Below, in pieces: positions 1 to 6,441 of a stretch of 14,211 nucleotides of DNA. The stretch is taken from NCBI GenBank assembly GCA_900756605.1, contig CAAEKX010000178.1, positions 1-14,211 of the forward strand, written 5' to 3'. Position 1 is the first letter of the stretch; the number at the start of each line of letters is the position of its first letter. The DNA is from Coriobacteriia bacterium (GTDB lineage Bacteria > Actinomycetota > Coriobacteriia > Coriobacteriales > QAMH01). A model generated the notes under the pieces. It was not told the origin of the DNA and ran no database searches. It saw nothing but the letters and a program-made list of their open reading frames with translations. The position numbers and the translations under genes were made by a program.

Positions 1-449
1 TCCTCTCTCAGGCAGGGAGTGTAAATCTGGTGCAGGTAGCTATCCAAGCTGTCGCCGCCTACGTGCGAAAACACCTGACGGTAGTAGTCGCGGTGCTTCT
101 CGAGGCTGCGTGAGAACACCTCGAAGAACATGGTGTTGTCAATCGTGCCGTTTTGCTGAAAGTGCCTTGCATAGAAGGGCAGACCGGCCAGATGCTCGTC
201 GTCGCCGGTAGCGTCGAACACAAGCTCGTGTGTGGGAAAGTAGCGCTCGAGCTCGCATGCGATGTCATAGCGAAAGAGCCATCTCACCAACGCGTTCTTG
301 TCTTCGAAGTGATAATAGAAGGTCTTGCGATTCTTGCCTGCCTTCTCAACGATCTGTCCGACCGTAACCTTGTCAGGATGCTGCGCTGTCGCAAGCTTTA
401 CGAATGCCGTGGCAAAGCGTAGCTTGGCTTCATATCTATCCTGCACCAT
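1..449 (-). CDS. TetR/AcrR-family transcriptional regulator (C-terminus cut by window edge)
   Basis: An open frame runs leftward from ATG at 449-447 to the window edge, giving 149 residues with no stop. Residues 28-55 form a TetR-type helix-turn-helix: VTVGQIVEKAGKNRKTFYYH is followed by F-E-D-K-N-A-L, with the family's 'TFYYHF.DK..L' recognition-helix signature. The rest is the helical ligand-binding and dimerisation part, incomplete here. A GAGGG ribosome site (455-459) lies 5 nt before the ATG and fixes the start. The protein would be a cytoplasmic DNA-binding repressor or activator. The TFYYHF form resembles the DhaS-like subgroup, but the ligand cannot be told. It is the last codirectional gene of the 5818-to-1 cluster, 140 nt after the zinc-ribbon gene, so it may regulate the cluster or only follow it. 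The family call is strong; the regulatory target is inference. Confidence 0.88.
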   Translation of the reverse strand, partial: MVQDRYEAKLRFATAFVKLATAQHPDKVTVGQIVEKAGKNRKTFYYHFEDKNALVRWLFRYDIACELERYFPTHELVFDATGDDEHLAGLPFYARHFQQNGTIDNTMFFEVFSRSLEKHRDYYRQVFSHVGGDSLDSYLHQIYTPCLRE

Positions 450-589
450 GACATCCCTCGCTTATCCGCTTGTCGCGTCTTCCTCGTTTTTCGCAGGCGC
501 ACGAAAGCTCCTGCTGCATGCCTGCTGCAGAAGCCTTCGCGCTCGTTACGTTTGCCAACTGGTGGGCCAAACCCTCACCAGACAGAAAC
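450..589 (-). other. Intergenic stretch with inverted and direct repeats upstream of the TetR gene
   Basis: This 140-nt gap separates the zinc-ribbon stop from the TetR start. It holds an imperfect hairpin at 559-581 (ctggtg/caccag arms) just past the zinc-ribbon stop. No T-run follows it, so it is not a convincing terminator. It also holds a direct repeat cctgctgc-atg-cctgctgc at 510-528. The gap is long enough for a separate TetR promoter or operator, but I see no good -35/-10 pair. Confidence 0.3.
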
Positions 590-781
590 TTACTCTGGTG
601 CTCCCGGTGCCTTTGGCGCTGTGGGGTTGGGAGCAGGCGCCGGTGTCGCAGCGGCCGGAGCGGGATCTCCCATTTGTGCACCACATTCGGGGCAGGTGCC
701 GTCCGGATTAGGTTCGACGACCATATAGCAGCTCCGGCATACGACTTCTCCTGCATCCACTTCAGGTGGTCTGAAACACAT
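590..781 (-). CDS. Small four-cysteine zinc-ribbon / rubredoxin-like protein with Pro/Ala-rich tail
   Basis: This is a 63-residue protein. Two CxxC knuckles (C15/C18 and C30/C33, 11 residues between) make a zinc-ribbon or mini-rubredoxin fold, with 'CRSCY' and 'CPECG' turns. The spacing is close to that of the rubredoxin-like tail of rubrerythrins, so the metal could be Zn or Fe. From residue 39 on the chain is almost only Pro and Ala, so it is probably disordered. There is no signal peptide or membrane segment. A strong AGGAGG lies about 10 nt before the ATG at 781, and the gene starts 29 nt after the preceding small gene ends, so the two are probably cotranscribed. Downstream of a molybdopterin enzyme, an electron-transfer or metal-handling role is possible but unproven. 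The cysteine pattern and ribosome site support a real gene. Confidence 0.75.
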   Translation of the reverse strand: MCFRPPEVDAGEVVCRSCYMVVEPNPDGTCPECGAQMGDPAPAAATPAPAPNPTAPKAPGAPE

Positions 782-810
782 GTTCCTCTTTCCTCCTATC
801 TGAGCAGAAG

Positions 811-1041
811 CTACTCGTCATCATCATCCCAGGAGCAGTCCATCATGAGAATGAAGTTTCCTGCGATGGAGGAGAGCTCCTCTAGGCGGAAACTTTCGAT
901 ACCCGTCTTGCCTGCTAGTTCGGCGCGGCTATCAGGGTGCTTGGCCACCTCATAGAAGGCCTCCACGGTTTCGATTCCCTCGCCCTTTACGGCTTCGATT
1001 TCCTGGTCGGTGATTCCAAAGAGCTTTGACACATCAGCCAT
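811..1041 (-). CDS. Small helix-hairpin-helix (DUF4332-like) protein with acidic tail
   Basis: This is a 76-residue protein starting at ATG 1041. That start has GAGGAG about 6 nt upstream. An in-frame ATG at 1086 lies inside a hairpin and has no ribosome site, so I reject it. The sequence 'LFGITDQEIEAVKGEGIETV' (residues 7-26), then an Ala/Glu helix and 'AELAGKTGI' (40-48), has the two-lobed helix-hairpin-helix look of DUF4332-type domains. The chain ends in an acidic run (W71 then DDDDE). It lies 81 nt after the molybdopterin enzyme and 29 nt before the zinc-ribbon gene on the same strand, so it is probably part of that transcript. HhH folds usually bind nucleic acid or mediate protein contacts; no function is assigned. 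The family link is from memory of the pattern and is moderate at best. Confidence 0.7.
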   Translation of the reverse strand: MADVSKLFGITDQEIEAVKGEGIETVEAFYEVAKHPDSRAELAGKTGIESFRLEELSSIAGNFILMMDCSWDDDDE

Positions 1042-1072
1042 CTTGTTCTCCTCTCGCGCTCGAGGCTCAAAC

Positions 1073-1102
1073 GCGCGCCGTCCCATGCGAGAGACGGCGC
1101 GC
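1073..1102 (-). other. Strong GC-rich hairpin between the molybdopterin enzyme and the HhH gene
   Basis: Arms gcgcgccgtc (1073-1082) and gacggcgcgc (1093-1102) pair perfectly over 10 bp around a 10-nt loop. On the minus-strand transcript the stem is followed by GTTTGAG, a weak U stretch, so it could be a leaky terminator or an mRNA-stability or processing element that sets the ratio of the large enzyme to the small downstream proteins. Confidence 0.6.
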
Positions 1103-1108
1103 TTGTTG

Positions 1109-1126
1109 CTAGCGTCTTGACGCTAG
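1109..1126 (-). other. Perfect inverted repeat overlapping the stop codon of the molybdopterin enzyme
   Basis: Arms ctagcgtc and gacgctag, separated by tt, pair over 8 bp. The enzyme's TAG stop (1125-1123) lies inside one arm. Only 6 nt separate it from the next hairpin (1073-1102), so the 3' end of the message carries two stacked hairpins. It could also be a protein-binding palindrome in DNA. Confidence 0.55.
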
Positions 1127-3360
1127 TCGATACCGCATTCCTCGGGGGCACATTTGTATACCTTTACGGCAACGCCGGTTTGCTGCCAAGAGCCCATGAG
1201 CTGGTCCAGGCTTTCCGGATCATCATCGAGGATGACATTGGCGCTGGACTTGAACACGCCGCCGAGGTTTGGCAGGGCCATGTCCTGCTCGGGGAACCAC
1301 CAGTCGTGCTGGACACTGATGACCCTTGGATCGACAATCGAGGTCTTTCGAGCGCGTTGCTTGATGCGGCCCATGTGGGTTTCGATCCAACACCAGTCAC
1401 CATCTGCGATATCAAGGTCGATTGCGGTGTCTGGGTGGATATCGAAGATCGGCTCCGGATGCAAATCACGATAGGGGCCGGGCTGCCTGTGCTCGGAGTG
1501 ATAGAACGGCATGAAGCGAGCGCCGGTGATGGCGATGAGCGGATATTCATCGCCCCATTCGGGATGCTTTTCGTTGCTCAGGCCGGGGTACTCGAAGTGA
1601 GGCAACGGGTCGAAGGGGCGCCCCGTCTCTTCTGCGAGTTTTTCGATAACCGAAGACTTGAGCTCGACTTTGCCGGAGGGAGTGAGGAACTTGTAGCCAG
1701 GTTCCTTGTACTTGAGGTACTTCTTCTTGCCGGCCATGTACTTCACGTCGTTGTAGAACTGCTCATACGTCATGCCCATGGGCGCGAGTTGGAAGTCAAG
1801 CATGTCCTCCGTCTTGGGGCCCCACCACTTGTCTTCTTGGCCGAGACGAATTGCCAGGCCGTACCAGAATTCGTAGTCGTCACGGAAGTCAACGTCAGCG
1901 CCGCCCTCGAAACGGTCGATGACGCGGGCCTGTGCGCCAAAGTACATGGGACGATGGTTCATGACGGCATAGCAGTTATCGGGCCTTTCGAGCCAGGTGG
2001 CTGCAGGTAGCGCGTAATCCGCAAGCGCGGCGGTCGGGGTCATGAAGTAGTCGTGGACCACGAGCAAATCGAGGTTTTTGAGCGCCTCGACTACCAGCTT
2101 GGTGTTGGAGAACGCCACGACGGGGTTGTCTGCCTGAACGATGAGCGCCTTGATGGGATACGGGTCGCCCGAAATCATCTGGCGGAACATCAGCGGCGCG
2201 TTGGAGTAGGGATAGAACGATGGGTAGGCTTGGGAGATGATGTCCCAGCCCTTGAAGGTCAGGCCGGGGAAGACGTCGTTTCCGACCATCTTGTCGCGCT
2301 GCTCCTGGGGCAAGGCGTAGTGCTCGAAGAACGCCGGTGGGAAGCGAGACGGAGGAGCAAGCTGGTCTCCGCCCTTCTTGTCCAGGTTGCCAGTAATGGC
2401 TCGTAGGATTGCCTTGGCCTGGATGGTGGAGGAAGCGTTGATGCCGGAGGCGTCTCCGCCCTTCTGGCCCCAGGGCATGGATGCCGATTCGGCGGTTGCG
2501 TACATGCGTGCCGCCGCGCGGATCTTCTCTTCGGGGACCCAGGTGATTTCGGCAACTTTGTCGACGGGATATTCGGCGGCGCGCTCCTTGAGCTCCTCGA
2601 AGCCGATGCACCATTCGTCAACGAATTCGTGATCGTAGAGGTCTTCCTCGATGATGACGTTGATCATGCCAAGCGCCAGTGCGGCGTCGGTGCCGGGGCG
2701 CAGCTGCAAGAACAGGTCGGCTTGCTGTGCCACCTCGCTGAAGCGCGGGTCGATGCACAGAATCTTGGCGCCGTTTTTCTCGCGGTTCTTCTGCACCCAG
2801 TCCCACAGCAGAGGCTCTGAGGCGATGGTATTGCGACCCCACATGACTACGACGTCGGCATTGACCCAGTCCGCCTTGTCGGAGCAGAAGCCGCCGTAGG
2901 TGCAGGGCTCGAGCCACATGTCGGAGCTGTAGCAGATGGTGCCGTTGCCTCCCGTGTTGGGGGTGCCAAACAGGTTGGTGAACTTGTAGTGTAGCCAGCT
3001 CCAGGTACGGGCCGTGCCCTCCGTGAAGGCCAGGGTCTCGGCACCGTATTTGTCGCGCAGATCGGCGAGTTTCTCTGCGATCTCGTCAAAAGCCTGGTCC
3101 CAGGAAATCTCTTCCCATTGACCGCTGCCGCGTTCGCCTATGCGCTTGAGAGGCTTTTTCAGGCGGTTGGGATTGTAGACGAACCCTTCCAGGTAGCGCT
3201 GCTTGTCCAGGCGCGAGCAGGTAAATCCATGATTGTGGGGGCAATCCGGATCTCCCTTAATGTCGGTGATGCGGCCATTGACCTTGGTTACCAGCACGCC
3301 GCAGCGGACATGGCAGAAAAAGCAACCGGCTCGCAGGACCTCTACCTTGTCTTCAGCCAT
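1123..3360 (-). CDS. Molybdopterin (Mo/W-bisPGD) oxidoreductase, acetylene-hydratase-like, cytoplasmic
   Basis: This 745-residue member of the DMSO-reductase superfamily begins directly with the [4Fe-4S] motif: C13, C16, C20 and C48. It has no twin-arginine signal, so it should be cytoplasmic. Residues 53-155 and 160-530 carry the usual molybdopterin-oxidoreductase domains. 'GTDAALALGMINVIIEEDLY' and the following GFEELKERAAEYP stretch closely recall acetylene hydratase of Pelobacter. The metal ligand is probably C143 (GTICYSS). The C-terminal dinucleotide-binding domain covers about 620-740 and ends in 'KVYKC'. Where acetylene hydratase has catalytic Asp13 right after the second cluster Cys, this protein has His17, so hydration of acetylene is unlikely. 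The Lys after the fourth Cys is Arg50. No FeS subunit or membrane anchor is adjacent. AGGAGG at 3367-3372 supports the start. Related soluble enzymes dehydroxylate or rearrange phenolics; the substrate here is unknown. Confidence 0.93.
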   Translation of the reverse strand: MAEDKVEVLRAGCFFCHVRCGVLVTKVNGRITDIKGDPDCPHNHGFTCSRLDKQRYLEGFVYNPNRLKKPLKRIGERGSGQWEEISWDQAFDEIAEKLADLRDKYGAETLAFTEGTARTWSWLHYKFTNLFGTPNTGGNGTICYSSDMWLEPCTYGGFCSDKADWVNADVVVMWGRNTIASEPLLWDWVQKNREKNGAKILCIDPRFSEVAQQADLFLQLRPGTDAALALGMINVIIEEDLYDHEFVDEWCIGFEELKERAAEYPVDKVAEITWVPEEKIRAAARMYATAESASMPWGQKGGDASGINASSTIQAKAILRAITGNLDKKGGDQLAPPSRFPPAFFEHYALPQEQRDKMVGNDVFPGLTFKGWDIISQAYPSFYPYSNAPLMFRQMISGDPYPIKALIVQADNPVVAFSNTKLVVEALKNLDLLVVHDYFMTPTAALADYALPAATWLERPDNCYAVMNHRPMYFGAQARVIDRFEGGADVDFRDDYEFWYGLAIRLGQEDKWWGPKTEDMLDFQLAPMGMTYEQFYNDVKYMAGKKKYLKYKEPGYKFLTPSGKVELKSSVIEKLAEETGRPFDPLPHFEYPGLSNEKHPEWGDEYPLIAITGARFMPFYHSEHRQPGPYRDLHPEPIFDIHPDTAIDLDIADGDWCWIETHMGRIKQRARKTSIVDPRVISVQHDWWFPEQDMALPNLGGVFKSSANVILDDDPESLDQLMGSWQQTGVAVKVYKCAPEECGID

Positions 3361-3543
3361 TTCGATCCTCCTCTTGTCTTCTCATCTCTCGTGGGGCCCC
3401 AGTTCTCGCGATACCTACATACTAGGAAGCGTCTGGGGATGCCGCCATGCCCAAAGGAGGGGTCTTGAGCAGTGGATTCGCTCTATTATTCTCTGAGAAG
3501 GATGTATTCGGTTTTCCAGGCGTGAGGACCAGTCTCGGACGAG
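3361..3543 (-). promoter_or_regulatory. Gap upstream of the molybdopterin enzyme: ribosome site and 10-nt palindrome
   Basis: This 183-nt gap lies between the synthetase stop and the oxidoreductase ATG, much longer than a tight operon junction. It contains the AGGAGG ribosome site (3367-3372) and a perfect palindrome tggggcccca (3392-3401) that could be an operator. I found no convincing -35/-10 pair or terminator, so it is open whether the enzyme has its own promoter. Confidence 0.35.
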
Positions 3544-5217
3544 CTAGTCCGTAACCCCGTCGGCGTTGCGAATCATCTTGCGCTTGATCTTGCCGCCGAT
3601 GGTCTTGGGCAGGTCATCGACGTACTCCACGATACGCGGATACTTGTACGGCGCCGTCGTGTGCTTGACGTGATCCTGCAGCTCCTTCGTGAGCTCGTCG
3701 CTCGGCTCGTAGCCCTTGGCCAAGATGATGGAGGCCTTTACGACCTTGCCACGCACGGGGTCGGGAGCGGCGGTCACCGCGCACTCGACGACAGCCGGAT
3801 GCGCTACGAGCGCGCTCTCCACCTCGAAGGGCCCGATGCGATAGCCCGAACACTTGATGACGTCGTCGTTGCGGCCAACGAAGAAGCAATAGCCATCCGT
3901 GTCGCGCCAAGCCATGTCGTGGAGGTTGTAATACTCGCCACCCACGGCTTCGGCCGTACGCTCGGGGTCGTTGTAGTAGCCGACGAACAGGCCCGGCGGA
4001 TAGGCTTCCTTGAGGCCCGTGACGCAGATAGCACCCTCGCTACCATCGGCGACTTCGTAGCCGTCGTCATCGAGCAGCTTGATGTTGAGCAGCGGGCTGG
4101 GTTTTCCCATGGAGCCGGGGCGCGGTTCAATCCACGGATAGGTCGCCAGCAGCACGGGGCCTTCGGTCTGGCCAAAGCCCTCGCGGATCTTCTTGCCCGT
4201 GAGCCTCTCCCACTGGATGGTCACCTCGCCGTTGAGCGGCTCGCCCGCGGTCGCGAAGTTTTCGATGGACGAAAGGTCATAGGCCGCGACGTCCTCCTGG
4301 AGCATGAAGCGGTACATGGTGGGCGGCGCGCAGAAGGTCGCGAGATCGTAGTCCTGCATGACCTGCAGCAGCTTGGCGGGCACGAACTTGTCCATGTCGT
4401 AGGCGAAGATCGCGGCACCGGCAATCCACTGGCCGTAGATCTTGCCCCAGCCGAACTTGGCCCAGCCGCTATCGGTGACACTCATATGCAGGCGGTTCTC
4501 GCGCACCTGCTGCCAGTATTTGGCGGTGAGGATGTGCCCGAGCGGATGCTTGAAGCTGTGCTCCACGGCCTTGGCGTTACCCGTGGTGCCGCTCGTGAAG
4601 TAGATGAGCATGATATCGTCGATTTGGGTGGCATCCTCGCCCGTGGGGCGCTCCCACTGATCGCTCGCGCTCTCGATGAGCTCGTCGAAGGACAGCCAGC
4701 CGTCGCGTTTACCCGCGACGAGCACCTTCTCCTGGATGCTGGGCGAATTGGGAAGGGCACCCTCCACCTGCTCGACCACGTAGTCGTCATCGACGCAGAT
4801 CACCATTTTCACGTCTGCCGAGTTCGCGCGGTATGCGATGTCCTTCGAGGTGAGCTGGATGGTTGCGGGGATGATGGTCGCGCCGATCTTGCACAGCGCC
4901 ATGGCGCACACCCAGTATTCCCAACGGCGGCGCAGCATCATCATCACGACGTCACCCTTGTGGATGCCGAGCTTCTTGAAGGCATTGGCGGCGCGGTTTG
5001 AGAGCAGTGAGATGTCGGTGAAGGTGAACTCGCGCTCCTCGCCGGCATCGTTAATCCACACGAGGGCCTTCTTCTCGGGCTCGACACGCGCCCATTCGTC
5101 AACGACGTCATAGGCGAAGTTGAAGTTCTCGGGCACGTCGATCTTGAAGTTGTCGTAGAAGTCCTCGTATGAGTCGAATTCTATGCGGGGGCAATATTTG
5201 CTGAGTATGTAGTCCAC
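3544..5217 (-). CDS. AMP-forming acyl-CoA synthetase (medium-chain / aromatic acid type)
   Basis: This 557-residue, full-length ANL-superfamily ligase joins a carboxylic acid to CoA with ATP, giving AMP and pyrophosphate. Visible core motifs are the P-loop-like YFTSGTTGNAKAVEHS (206-221), GFGQTEG (347-353), the ribose-binding D434 in NLHDMAW, the hinge motif GRNDDVIKCSGYRIGP (448-463), and the A10 motif with catalytic K543 in PKTIGGKIKRK. The overall look (W-rich 'DSGWAKFGWGKIYGQW') is that of medium-chain acyl-CoA synthetases, which include benzoate-type activators. Chain-length or ring preference cannot be read. The start is GTG at 5217 with AAAGG 5 nt upstream. It follows the XRE-cupin gene by 49 nt; such regulators often sit beside acyl-CoA synthetases and probably control them. 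It probably supplies a CoA thioester to the same pathway as the molybdopterin enzyme downstream (inference). Confidence 0.93.
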   Translation of the reverse strand: MDYILSKYCPRIEFDSYEDFYDNFKIDVPENFNFAYDVVDEWARVEPEKKALVWINDAGEEREFTFTDISLLSNRAANAFKKLGIHKGDVVMMMLRRRWEYWVCAMALCKIGATIIPATIQLTSKDIAYRANSADVKMVICVDDDYVVEQVEGALPNSPSIQEKVLVAGKRDGWLSFDELIESASDQWERPTGEDATQIDDIMLIYFTSGTTGNAKAVEHSFKHPLGHILTAKYWQQVRENRLHMSVTDSGWAKFGWGKIYGQWIAGAAIFAYDMDKFVPAKLLQVMQDYDLATFCAPPTMYRFMLQEDVAAYDLSSIENFATAGEPLNGEVTIQWERLTGKKIREGFGQTEGPVLLATYPWIEPRPGSMGKPSPLLNIKLLDDDGYEVADGSEGAICVTGLKEAYPPGLFVGYYNDPERTAEAVGGEYYNLHDMAWRDTDGYCFFVGRNDDVIKCSGYRIGPFEVESALVAHPAVVECAVTAAPDPVRGKVVKASIILAKGYEPSDELTKELQDHVKHTTAPYKYPRIVEYVDDLPKTIGGKIKRKMIRNADGVTD

Positions 5218-5242
5218 TTTTACCTTTTCTTTCTAGGATATG

Positions 5243-5267
5243 AGACAGTGTGCCAGGCACGCTGTCT
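5243..5267 (-). other. Hairpin between the XRE-cupin regulator and the synthetase gene
   Basis: Arms agacagtgtgcc (5243-5254) and ggcacgctgtct (5256-5267) pair over 11-12 bp with one G-U pair, starting at the regulator's TAA stop. No U-run follows on the minus strand (CATATCC), so it is not a standard intrinsic terminator. An mRNA-processing or stability role within a regulator-synthetase transcript is more likely. Confidence 0.5.
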
Positions 5268-5818
5268 TATTCGCTAATGATGGTGAGGAACTTGGCGGGT
5301 ACGTCGCCGTTGCAACGCTGTCCGTGCCTGTGCTCCGGGTTGAAGAAGATGGAGTCGCCTGCGTCGAGGACTATCTCACGGTCGTCGAAGGTAAAGACGA
5401 TGGAACCCTCGAGGATGTAGTTGAACTCCTGGCCCCGATGGTCGACGAGCTCTGCGGGCTCGTCATGGGGGTCAAGCGTGACGAGGAGGGGCTGGAAGTC
5501 TTTCTGCGTGAAACGCCAGGCCAGGTCCTCGAAGTGATAGCCCGGAAGTCGGTCGACCTCGCGGCCCTCACCGGCTTTGATGAGGTGGAAGGTATCGAGG
5601 TGTCCGGACTTGCCCGTCAGGATTTCCGTGAACTCGATGCCAAAGCGATTTGCCATGTGATAGATGGCCGAGATGGGTACGTCGGCACCCGTCTCCTCCC
5701 ATTGGATATAGGTTTCCAGATCGACGTCAAGGTCGGCGGCCATGTCCTCGGCCGTTACGTCACAGGCCTCGCGGATGCCTCGAATGCGCTCGCCAATAGC
5801 GATGAAATCAGTTGACAT
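5267..5818 (-). CDS. XRE-family transcriptional regulator with C-terminal cupin domain
   Basis: This 183-residue protein has an N-terminal XRE-type helix-turn-helix (about residues 5-65: IGERIRGIREACDVTAEDMA, then the YIQWEETGADVPIS recognition region) and a C-terminal cupin barrel (about 105-182). The cupin keeps HRGQEFNYILEG (127-138) and GDSIFFNPEHRH (154-165). The classical HxH is reduced to H127-x-G129, with E131 and H163/H165 left as possible ligands, so it may sense a small molecule rather than act as an enzyme. An AAAGGT ribosome site precedes ATG 5818. It is the first gene of the cluster, 49 nt before the acyl-CoA synthetase. In many bacteria and archaea such XRE-cupins lie beside acyl-CoA synthetases, which suggests that it senses the acid or its CoA ester. 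Family call secure; ligand and sign of regulation unknown. Confidence 0.92.
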   Translation of the reverse strand: MSTDFIAIGERIRGIREACDVTAEDMAADLDVDLETYIQWEETGADVPISAIYHMANRFGIEFTEILTGKSGHLDTFHLIKAGEGREVDRLPGYHFEDLAWRFTQKDFQPLLVTLDPHDEPAELVDHRGQEFNYILEGSIVFTFDDREIVLDAGDSIFFNPEHRHGQRCNGDVPAKFLTIISE

Positions 5819-5851
5819 AATCGACCTTTCTCTGGAACGGAATTGTCGTTG

Positions 5852-5880
5852 AGGATATACCCTGACCGTGTGCTATGCAA
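5852..5880 (-). promoter_or_regulatory. Candidate promoter for the XRE-cupin / synthetase transcript
   Basis: On the minus strand TTGCAT (5880-5875), a 17-nt spacer and TATCCT (5857-5852) resemble a housekeeping promoter, about 34 nt before the regulator ATG. Both boxes are imperfect (3/6 and 4/6). Immediately upstream lies an inverted repeat, aaaaac-actc-gttttt (5882-5897), a possible operator. Confidence 0.35.
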
Positions 5881-5971
5881 GAAAAACACTCGTTTTTGCG
5901 CACGAGAGAAACTTACGGGAACTACAACGTGACAAAGACAGTTCCGCCCCGGCGACTTTTGTCTTCGTCGT

Positions 5972-6328
5972 TTATTGCACGTCGGCCCAGCGGCCCGCGA
6001 AGCCGGCGTCGTTTCCAACGACGTCGCCTGCGGAGTAACCCGTCACCGTTCCGTAGATGACGACCTCGCCGATACTCGTCTGCGCCTTGACGTCAATGCT
6101 GTTTGCCCAGGTCGCACCATGTGCGGTGAACTCGATGTCCTTGCCGTCAATGTGCGCGATGCCGGAGACGTCAAACTCCTTGCCGTTACGGGTGCCCTCT
6201 CCGTCAAGTGACCCCACGTCGGTGATGTCGAGATGTGCGCGGGCCGTCTCGCCCAAAAGCTCGAGCTTCGCCTTTCCCTGGAGGTGGTACTTGGGGGTAT
6301 CGACGATGACATCGTATGCTGAGGCCAT
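5972..6328 (-). CDS. Hypothetical protein, small soluble, beta-rich
   Basis: This is a 118-residue protein that I do not recognise. It starts at ATG 6328 with AAAGGA about 7 nt upstream and ends in TAA at 5972. The chain alternates polar and hydrophobic residues over the whole length, with many Gly and Asp turns (for example KAKLELLGETARAHLDI at 19-35 and VSGIAHIDGKDIEF at 54-67), which suggests a beta-barrel or sandwich. There are no cysteines, signal peptide or membrane segment. It lies 153 nt before the XRE-cupin gene and 113 nt after the nuclease-like gene on the same strand, so any cotranscription is uncertain. The good ribosome site and intact frame favour a real gene. No function is assigned. 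Confidence 0.72.
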   Translation of the reverse strand: MASAYDVIVDTPKYHLQGKAKLELLGETARAHLDITDVGSLDGEGTRNGKEFDVSGIAHIDGKDIEFTAHGATWANSIDVKAQTSIGEVVIYGTVTGYSAGDVVGNDAGFAGRWADVQ

Positions 6329-6441
6329 GGGGCATCCTTTCGTGTGTTGTTACTGCAAGCGATAGTAGCGCATGTACGAAAGGACAGCTAGGACGGGAGG
6401 CCCGAAAGAGCAAATGCGATGAGGTCGCGCACCCGGAAGAG

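Noticed and set aside
436..756. 106-residue minus-strand frame overlapping the zinc-ribbon gene
   Set aside because: It is in another frame from the four-cysteine protein, lacks a ribosome site and is Arg/Ser-rich shadow sequence.
1117..2010. 297-residue open frame antisense to the molybdopterin enzyme
   Set aside because: Shadow of the real gene, with no recognisable domain or ribosome site.
3661..5001. 446-residue open frame antisense to the acyl-CoA synthetase
   Set aside because: Same kind of GC-driven shadow; the minus-strand synthetase has every family motif.
5240..5815. 191-residue open frame antisense to the XRE-cupin gene
   Set aside because: The opposite strand carries the HTH and cupin motifs; this one has none.
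5931..5963. Possible terminator after the 118-aa gene (gacaaag/cttttgtc arms)
   Set aside because: Only about 7 bp pair, the loop is long, and no T-run follows on the minus strand.
6329..6441. Terminator or promoter between the PD-(D/E)XK-like gene and the 118-aa gene
   Set aside because: Only a 4-bp CGGG/CCCG stem without T-run and a TACTAT box without a -35 were found, too weak to call.
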